This document shows positions 57,195 through 64,000 of a stretch of 64,000 nt of DNA, one piece after another. Position numbers and translations under genes: made by a program. Position 1 is the stretch's first letter, and each line of letters begins with the position of its first letter. Below the pieces are notes generated by a model. It saw only the letters and a program-made list of their open reading frames with translations, ran no database searches and was not told where the DNA came from. The stretch is from Pieris napi (taxonomy: Eukaryota; Arthropoda; Insecta; Lepidoptera; Pieridae), in NCBI RefSeq assembly GCF_905475465.1, contig NC_062239.1, forward strand, positions 4,340,001-4,404,000, in the 5' to 3' direction.

Positions 57195-57330
57195 ATACAA
57201 CGAGGCTAGCAAATGCGTTACCGGCCTTAAAGGTAATGGTAGACTCTTCCTGTGATGGTCCCTCACTCTAATCTGGAAAGGAAGCTGGTTCTATAAACTG
57301 GTGGTACGCGGCAAAAAAAACTTCACTACT
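57195..57330 (-). mobile_element. LINE-B-like 3' fragment, old
   Basis: Diverged but colinear words: GCTAGCAAATGCGTTACCGG, GGAAGCTGGTTCTATAAACT, GGTGGTACGCGGCAAAAA, compared with LINE-B GCTCGCGAGTGCGTTGCCGG, GGGCAGCTGGTTCCACATAG, GGTGGTGCGCGGCAAAAA. It lacks the terminal ~90 bp and the A-tail. Confidence 0.7.
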
Positions 57331-57479
57331 ACTACAATATTAAAGTGCAAATATGAGAAAATTTAATATCTTATTTGAAAACTAACCAAGCATCGAGCCA
57401 TAGCCATTCTATACTTGTAAGATTGTTGATACACATGTGATATTGGTGGAGATCTATAAAAAAACATGTATGCTTGACA

Positions 57480-57640
57480 CATGTCATAGATTTTTGGGTT
57501 TCTAAGCTTGTTTCCTCACGATGTTGGCTTTCACCATAGCAGAAAGTGTTAGTTGCGCATATACGTACTAGAATCATTGGTGCACAGCCGTTATTCGAAC
57601 GCACGATGTAGAGTGTCGAACGAAGCCACTAGGCCTATAG
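57480..57640 (-). repeat. Decayed tRNA-derived SINE (minus)
   Basis: Contains GTTTCCTCACGATGTTGGC, GTGCACAGCCGTTATTCGAA and AAGCCACTAGGCC. This is the order of the 22380 copy, but box B is mutated. A short duplication of TAGGCCTATAGTTC occurs at its edge (57629 and 57664). Confidence 0.55.
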
Positions 57641-57679
57641 TTCTAACGAACATTAGTCATATTAGGCCTATAGTTCGAA

Positions 57680-59153
57680 CGAACATTAGAAAACTGATTT
57701 ATCTTGCTTCATCATAACGTGACACCAACTGACAGCTTGCAAATAAGTACTACAGTGATAATGGCGCTATAAGAATAAATGAGACTTTATAAACGCAACG
57801 CATAATACCTCACACAGATGAATTATCAAAGTTTTGCGAATCTTCTAGCCAAAACCAACGTTATTTATTGTTTGTAACTTCGTGAGCAACATTTATCTTC
57901 TTTTAGGAAATTAAAGGAAATTTGTTCAAAGTATCGAAATATTTAATTCGGGTTTATCCAATCTCAAAAGAGTAAAAGAATTTCTCGTTTGAGTCGAGGA
58001 AAATGTTCCTTTGTCAAAAACAAAATTGATTTGGCATTTTAGCTCACTATGTAAAGGTGTATTCACAATGTGTAAATATTTTCACGGTACGTCGTACGAT
58101 TTCAAATACAGTGGAATAAGAAAGTTATTAGAACGAAAAACATAATTTTCTTAGCTCTAAAAGTTTACGTAAAAGATATATTGATTGATATTATTGAAAT
58201 TGCCAACCAAAGTGTGTTTATATGTAATTTCACCATAACGAGTCGGCCATAGCACCTAATTCTATAGAGACAAGTTATCTAAGGGGGAGGTTTAAAAGTG
58301 CAAATGTGTATATATATGGTTGGTGTAATCGCCCTATGGTGGTATTTATACTGCAAAATATTCAACTTTGGGGTTACCAGTAATAAAACTTTCGAAGTTT
58401 GTCGTAAGAATATTTCAATGGTTTATTTTAATTTGGTATATTTAAACCTGAGACCTTTGACGATCTGCAATGATGTTAACCAGTAACAAGGCAGGTTTGC
58501 CAGTTGTTTAATTTGAAATTTAAACAAAATTAAACTATTTTCTTACAATTTATTTTTGTTGAAATTTTGCCTCTACTATTAAGCTAATAATTTAAACACG
58601 TTGAAAAATCATAGATAAAAATATAATATAATTTATTTTTAATTAGTGCCTTCCATATCACGTTCGCGGGAATCATAAAAGGAATTATTATTTATGAGGG
58701 GAGTACGTGATATTAATATTTTGTCAGCGATTTCCTAGAATATTGCGTTTTATTAGGCGTATCACATATAAAATGGGTTCAGAGGTTGATTAGTCATCGA
58801 ACCGATTCAATACTATTATACAAAAGTGATTGATTTTTTTTAATATTAATTATATATTATCCTTGTCTACAGCTCCTGATAAAACGAGTTCTATATATGC
58901 CGGCGACTTTTATTTATAACATTCATATTAACGTTTTTACTAAAAAGTAAACAGTGTTTAATTGTTGATAAATCTATGTAAAATATTTTATCATTCGCCT
59001 TTTTTGATGAAATTGAGAATAACACTTTTGTTTTTTACTATTAGGACCTATATATCTAATTAGATTGGTTTACGACTAGTATAATTCTACTAAAATATGC
59101 CCGCCACACGATACAGTTTTTTATATTGTGTTTTGTTTTTATCTATGTTTATT
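57680..59153. other. No gene recognised
   Basis: AT-rich. The open frame at 58298-58486 has no motif. Confidence 0.5.
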
Positions 59154-59348
59154 CTAATTTATATTAAGTGCAATTATAGTATAATCTGCGCATAAACATG
59201 TTCCAGATTCAAAGAGATTATTATTCACGTGGTTGCCACTGTCATCCATCATGATTACTTTAAAGTCGCAAGTCCGGCATAGGCACCCATTAGAGAGCGA
59301 CTGAAACTCAACGATGGTTCCAATGCACTGACAGATTGTCATTGACAA
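59154..59348 (-). other. Cysteine-rich open frame, possible exon relic
   Basis: About 64 codons with cysteines in CQC, CLCRTC and TCLC groupings and polar stretches (MMDDSGNHVNN). The GC content is above the flanks. The first triplet is TTG; an ATG lies two codons later. CAG before TGC (near 59327) could be a splice acceptor and AAAGTAATC (near 59256) a donor. I do not recognise the peptide and cannot show it is real; it may be a pseudo-exon. Confidence 0.22.
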
Positions 59349-59349
59349 T

Positions 59350-60070
59350 TACAACCTGTGAGATGTCTATGATTTTTGTGGTGTTATCATTTTAGTAAAA
59401 TAAATCGTGGTCCCTTATTACGTTATCTCCCGCATTTTGGCACGATCATTTACCATCCAGCACCAGTGTACTAGGGACAAAACCTGCAATTGCTTTTAAA
59501 TGTTAAAAGGATTACATTATGAATTAACTGTTCTTAACACTTATGTTTTTTCAATATCGATTTGGCATAAATCAACGTATCAAAAACGATTTGCAGAAAT
59601 CAAAAACATATTCGGAACGGTTGTTTGGATTAGTGTATACAAACTTGCCCCAAACTTGCCTCTATAAATTATTAACATTTTATACATCTTACGCTAGCGA
59701 AAGGTACTATTTATTCGAGGTTTATTTTTTCGTTCGCTTCATTTCCAGACCCTAGTCGACCCATCTATGAAATATAACTTAAGAATGTATTTTTACTTTA
59801 ACATCTTATATACTTATAAAACTTACTCTAAACGGTGTTATTCTTATGAATTATTTATCATAATATGTCTCATTTACTTAAAATTTGTATTTTTATAATG
59901 CCTATGTGAGATAAGTACTAAAGAATCAACAGCACTCTAAATGAAGTCCGAAAATATGTACAAGAGTCGATTAAATAAAACAAGACAATATTAAAGGACT
60001 TACATTACTTAAGGTCCTATACGACCATAAGACCTATAAGACCATGGTCCTATAAGACCATAACTCCACG
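59350..60070. other. No gene recognised
   Basis: AT-rich. A short local duplication of ATAAGACC/CCTATAAGACC words lies at 60015-60062. Confidence 0.5.
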
Positions 60071-60325
60071 TCCTTCAAGTGGGGCAAGGGGCAGCCAGAG
60101 TAGAAAATCAGCCTGATCAGCTCTTTTAATTTCACTCCACGTCATTCCAGCTTCTCTCGCCTCTGCAATGATACTTCGTTGCCAGGTATATTTTGGGCGG
60201 CCATGTTAACTTTTACCTTGAGGATTCCAGTCGAGAGCTTGCTTGGCAACGTGACTTGGATCCCTCAGTAGCCTATGGTCCACCCAGTTCCACTTTCGGA
60301 CTTTTATAGACCTGTCAATTGGCAC
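60071..60325 (-). pseudogene. LINE reverse transcriptase C-terminal remnant
   Basis: The minus strand reads RSIKVRKWNWVDHRLLRDPS, HVAKQALDWNPQGK, then after a stop GRPKYTWQRSIIAEAREAG and MTWSEIKRADQADF. The spaced blocks KWxWxxHxLR, QALxWNPQGKR, GRPxxTWxRxI, AGxTWxE form the C-terminus of a non-LTR polyprotein of the same family as 28676. A stop replaces part of the KRKRGRP run and the endonuclease and RT core are absent, so it is a 5'-truncated dead copy. Confidence 0.75.
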
Positions 60326-61614
60326 CTCATTAGCTGTAGATTAGAGATTCTCTCGGGCCACAATATTCCATGGATTTGACGAAACCTGAAGTTGTAGTTT
60401 GATGCTCTGTGTAACTATAATATTAAATAACCGCTTCAATATTTACTGTGCCGACATCAGCCATTGTTATTTGATAATAATTATAAAAAGCACATAATGT
60501 AATTAATCTTGCTATTTAATATGACACAAAAGAGTTAAACATAATGTACAACAAAATTTATGAAAGGTTTATATTTAATAATCAAGTGCCAAGATAATAT
60601 TTCATGGGTAAGATTATATCTGTTTATTTGATCGTATTTTCTTTAATAATAGGTGATCAGCCATCAGTGCCTAACACGTATATTTTTTTTAGTAAAAAAT
60701 TGCCGGGTTGTTGGGCTACAACTGCTGATCTGAAAAAATATTCATATCTAATTCACACAAAAATTGTGGATTAAAATCCTAAAGAAATATATAACTTGTA
60801 GCTCGTATTTACACAGTATATATATGGTTTCCAATTATTGCCAATATTCAAATACATATTCTATTACATAAACTGCCTTAAATAAGTATTTGTGACACAA
60901 TATTCCCAATATGAATAATTGGGATATTTGTAATTTATGTTTAGAATTTAATAACATTACACAAGGTAAATACTTTTTTTATTTTCTTTATTCTTGAAGA
61001 TTGAATGAACTTAAATTGAGAAAACTTATTTGTGTAAATGTAAAAGCTATCTGTGTTTTGCTTGATTTTTTGTCTAAATGTGTAATAATAAATTTTGATT
61101 TGACATTTATTAAAATATACAACATATTTTCAATTAGCCCCAGGAATAACAAATTTAAATTTAAAAAAAGAATTAGCGCGCAACTGCTTGCTCAATACTG
61201 ATCCTGATGTATTTTAATTATCCGGATTTAATTCATACAATTATAGTATTAACTATTCAAATACCCGATAATGATATATTTGTAATGACTCTTCGCAGCG
61301 ATAATGGAGCATTTTAATGGTGAATGAATTTTTTAAATTGGTCCAGTACTTTCTGAATTCATTACGAAATGTACTAGTATTTCCTTTATAAGTATAGATT
61401 TCTATCAGTACCTATTGATAATACAATAAGCTCACTGAGGTTTATTATAGAGGACTTAAGTGGAAAATTGAGAAATTTCCTAAGCGCTAATAACCAATTG
61501 TTCTTATATATTGTTTGTCTTTATGACTTTACTTATTATGAGCCCCTTAATGAAAGTTACGATATAATATTCCGCCCACGGGATCTTTTGCTACCGTCTA
61601 ATAAATTAACCTAT
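60326..61614. other. No gene; possible SINE tail at 60651
   Basis: TAGGTGATCAGCCATCAGTG at 60650-60669 plus CCTAACACGTA matches the middle of the 22380 SINE. The rest is AT-rich. Confidence 0.4.
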
Positions 61615-61952
61615 TATAATTGACCTATTCTTTTATTGATAATTGTATTTTAATTTATTATAATTGACAGTTAAAATAAAATGGCAGAGTGACAGCACAC
61701 TTGTTCTTTATTTTACGTCTTCCAAAAAAGTAGGTTTTAATATGGCTGGCTTTGGCTTATATAGACTCATCCCCTCCAAGTGGCTGGCATTTGCGGTTGG
61801 CAGGCATGGCGGTTGGCTGGAGGGTTGGTCAACATGGCATGGCTTGGCTTTGGCTTTGGCTTTGGCTTTGGCATTGGCTATGGCATTGGCTTTGGCTTGG
61901 CTTGGCAGGATGTGACTGGCGACGTCACGTCCGTTACACTCGGCCATCCTGA
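61615..61952. repeat. Direct repeat, left copy (LTR-like or tandem unit)
   Basis: From TATAATTGACCTATTC to at least 61924 this is base-for-base the same, as far as I can read, as 63691-64000. Its last 65 bp (61888-61952, ending CTCGGCCATCCTGA) also recur at 62951-63015. It contains a TATA-like GGCTTATATAGAC at 61756, an AATAAA on each strand (61674 plus, 61707-61712 minus) and a GGCTTT hexamer run at 61848-61895. The edges do not show the TG...CA of a classical LTR. Confidence 0.85.
61708..61947 (-). other. Minus-strand 79-codon open frame in the direct repeat
   Basis: Begins MAECNGRDVASHILPSQ, passes through an alanine-lysine run produced by the GGCTTT hexamers, and ends FLEDVK with TAA embedded in an AATAAA signal (61707-61712). 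The stop/poly(A)-signal overlap and the ATG at the repeated 65-bp block are suggestive of a real transcript end, but the protein is low-complexity and unrecognised. The right copy contains the same frame, cut by the window edge. Confidence 0.3.
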
Positions 61953-61984
61953 AACAGTTGTTCCCGTGGGAACAACAACTACAA

Positions 61985-62146
61985 TTAGCTCTCTAATAAA
62001 TCAATCAGATCTTCGGTTTCAAGTTGCTCATCTGAACTGCTGGCACTATCAGATACAGTATTAATGCTTTTATAGGGTCTTAACGAATCGGCAGATAGTA
62101 ATCCAGTAAAACTCTTATATCCACGTAAACCCTTGTACTTCTCATT
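61985..62146 (-). pseudogene. Unrecognised acidic C-terminal coding fragment
   Basis: 53 codons open on the minus strand from the edge of the minisatellite: NEKYKGLRGYKSFTGLL, SADSLRPYKSINTVSD, then a serine/acidic tail ending LIDLLES and TAA (61985-61987). The composition (basic then Ser/Asp/Glu-rich) and codon use look like a genuine protein C-terminus. Upstream the minisatellite interrupts it with stops, so it is not expressed as one frame. Family unknown. Confidence 0.4.
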
Positions 62147-62147
62147 T

Positions 62148-62961
62148 GGCTTTGGCTTGGCTTTGGCTTGGCTTTGGCTTGGCTTTAGCTTGGCTTTGGC
62201 TTGGCTTTGGCTTGGCTTTGGCTTGGCTTTGGCTTGGCTTTGGCTTGGCTTTGGCTTGGCTTTAGCTTGGCTTTGGCTTGGCTTTAGCTTGGCTTTAGCT
62301 TGGCTTTAGCTTGGCTTTAGCTTGGCTTTGGCTTGGCTTTAGCTTGGCTTTGACTTGGCTTTGGCTTGGCTTTGGCTTGGCTTTAGCTTGGCTTTGGCTT
62401 GGCTTTAGCTTGGCTTTAGCTTGGCTTTGGCTTGGCTTTAGCTTGGCTTTGGCTTGGCTTTGGCTTGGCTTTAGCTTGGCTTTGGCTTGGCTTTAGCTTG
62501 GCTTTAGCTTGGCTTTGGCTTGGCTTTAGCTTGGCTTTGGCTTGGCTTTAGCTTGGCTTTGGCTTGGCTTTAGCTTGGCTTTGGCTTGGCTTTGGCTTGG
62601 CTTTAGCTTGGCTTTGGCTTGGCTTTGGCTTGGCTTTAGCTTGGCTTTGGCTTGGCTTTAGCTTGGCTTTAGCTTGGCTTTGGCTTGGCTTTAGCTTGGC
62701 TTTGGCTTGGCTTTAGCTTGGCTTTGGCTTGGCTTTAGCTTGGCTTTGGCTTGGCTTTGGCTTGGCTTTAGCTTGGCTTTGGCTTGGCTTTGGCTTGGCT
62801 TTAGCTTGGCTTTAGCTTGGCTTTGGCTTGGCTTTGGCTTGGCTTTAGCTTGGCTTTAGCTTGGCTTTAGCTTGGCTTTAGCTTGGCTTTAGCTTGGCTT
62901 TAGCTTGGCTTTAGCTTGGCTTTAGCTTGGCTTTAGCTTGGCTTTAGCTTGGCTTTGGCTT
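62148..62961. repeat. 11-bp minisatellite, 74 units, two variants
   Basis: Units GGCTTTGGCTT (36 by hand count) and GGCTTTAGCTT (37), plus one GGCTTTGACTT (unit 19), with no length variants. The types are interspersed for units 1-63, then units 64-73 are all A-type. A G-type array would translate on the minus strand as KPKPSQSQAKA repeats. The A-type change creates a stop on either strand (TAA minus, TAG plus) in one of three phases, so the array is not translatable. It begins within 1 bp of the minus-strand fragment and ends in the 65-bp block shared with the direct repeats. Confidence 0.95.
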
Positions 62962-63015
62962 GGCTTGGCAGGATGTGACTGGCGACGTCACGTCCGTTAC
63001 ACTCGGCCATCCTGA
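62951..63015. repeat. 65-bp partial copy of the direct repeat end
   Basis: Same as 61888-61952, overlapping the last minisatellite unit (GGCTTTGGCTTGGCTTGGCA ... CGGCCATCCTGA). This implies that the minisatellite grew from the GGCTT-rich core of a third repeat copy. Confidence 0.9.
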
Positions 63016-63690
63016 CTAGTGACTATACGGCTGCAACGGAGATTCCTGGCAGTTTTCAGCCCATGTTAGGACCTCTTCCGGCGACCACACGATAACCTCG
63101 CACCCGGTGTTGACGACTTTGATGTAACCATCTTCGCCACGGAGCAGGGTAGAGGGATAAGAGTAGACCACCAAACTCGTAGTGTCGAGGTGGCGTTACC
63201 ACATCGTTGCCGACCTTATTCTCCAGAACGCGCACTTGATGGAAAGAAGAGCCAGATGGAAGTTTGTCTTTGTTGACTTCGCTGTTGATAGGTTATCTAT
63301 CTATCTCTTCGCTATGGATAGGACATCGGTCAGATGAAAAGATTAACGTCGGCCATCTTGATGCTAGAGATGCTTTTTCCATTGCTCCCACGTATAATCG
63401 TAGTCCTATAGGCGCTTGTACCTCTTCTTCGCTTGACCTCGTAGTTTATCGTATATTCCTCAATGTCAAGGTCGAATTCCGGAGTCAAAAATGCAGCACG
63501 ATGTACTTGTGACTTATTTGGAGCTTCATCATCACAGTCATCTTGAAGATCGCGTAGAGCCTTTATTACTTCTTTTTATTAGCAGATTCTTGAGCAGCTT
63601 CAGTGCCGGCGGTGAAGGATCTTCCTCCGACATTGATTCGTCAGAAGGTCGAAAAACTTGTGGTCGAGGTCGTTTTATCCCACTTCTGAG
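63016..63690 (-). pseudogene. Frameshifted coding-like sequence, unknown family
   Basis: In minus orientation, successive frames give PQVFRPSDESMSEEDPSPP, then ALRDLQDDCDDEAPNKSQ and FDLDIEEYTINYEVKRRR, then QVRVLENKVGNDVVTPPRHY, then GEDGYIKVVNTGCEVIVWSP and EEVLTWAENCQ before a stop. GC content and amino-acid variety exceed the flanks, and the breaks between frames look like small indels, so this is probably a decayed gene or element ORF. No domain is recognised. With the fragment at 61985-62146 it may be parts of one protein. Confidence 0.4.
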
Positions 63691-64000
63691 TATAATTGAC
63701 CTATTCTTTTATTGATAATTGTATTTTAATTTATTATAATTGACAGTTAAAATAAAATGGCAGAGTGACAGCACACTTGTTCTTTATTTTACGTCTTCCA
63801 AAAAAGTAGGTTTTAATATGGCTGGCTTTGGCTTATATAGACTCATCCCCTCCAAGTGGCTGGCATTTGCGGTTGGCAGGCATGGCGGTTGGCTGGAGGG
63901 TTGGTCAACATGGCATGGCTTGGCTTTGGCTTTGGCTTTGGCTTTGGCATTGGCTATGGCATTGGCTTTGGCTTGGCTTGGCAGGATGTGACTGGCGACG
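63691..64000. repeat. Direct repeat, right copy (cut by window edge)
   Basis: Identical by eye to 61615-61924, offset 2,076 bp. It continues past the window. Whether it ends near 64028 (two-copy LTR-like case) or runs on into another minisatellite (tandem array case) cannot be seen. Confidence 0.9.

Noticed and set aside
62311..62496. Leucine/tryptophan-rich open frame in the minisatellite
   Set aside because: It is a reading of 11-bp units that happens to avoid A-type units in the stop phase; not a gene.
1..64000. CRISPR arrays, rRNA genes, bacterial promoters or operons
   Set aside because: None seen. The content is that of a eukaryotic, probably insect, nuclear genome.

Overview
This is an AT-rich eukaryotic nuclear window, most likely from a moth or butterfly. 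The evidence is the content: LINE, SINE and MITE families with sequences I recognise as typical of Lepidoptera, no operon-like packing, and long gene-free AT-rich stretches. I see no complete host gene. The only host-like coding signals are a possible first exon with a signal peptide near 55.9 kb (+) and a weaker cysteine-rich open frame near 59.2 kb (-).

The window is mainly a stratified record of transposable elements. Two large non-LTR retrotransposons lie on the minus strand. LINE-A (36715-39840) is 5'-truncated inside ORF1, has an intact endonuclease/reverse transcriptase frame, and carries a canonical slippery heptamer in the ORF1/ORF2 overlap. LINE-B (about 42490-45860) has one intact 1060-residue endonuclease/RT frame whose stop codon lies at the poly(A) junction. 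Shorter LINE-B tails occur at 3.1, 20.0 and 33.0 kb, with more diverged ones at 15.7, 24.4 and 57.2 kb. Fragments holding only the C-terminal end of other LINE reverse transcriptases lie at 15.0, 28.7, 34.2 and 60.1 kb. A four-member LINE 3'-end family (1.2, 6.6, 17.7 and 49.1 kb) has a conserved hairpin.

Non-autonomous and DNA elements include four copies of a foldback element with 12-13 bp target-site duplications (5.2, 9.7, 19.3 and 54.6 kb), a PIF/Harbinger-type element carrying a broken MADF-domain exon (11.1-12.2 kb), three further inverted-repeat elements (26.7, 31.8 and 40.3 kb), mariner/Tc1 transposase remnants (6.8 and 41.8 kb), and tRNA-derived SINEs (4.3, 7.6, 8.7, 22.4, 34.5, 56.8 and 57.5 kb).

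The right end (61.6 kb to the window edge) differs from the rest. Two apparently identical direct repeats sit 2,076 bp apart. Between them are a 74-unit, 11-bp minisatellite built from two interspersed variants and frameshifted minus-strand coding-like sequence. This could be a non-autonomous LTR-type element or the start of a 2.1-kb tandem array; the window ends before that can be decided.

All calls come from reading the sequence by eye and recalling families. No alignment or database search was run.
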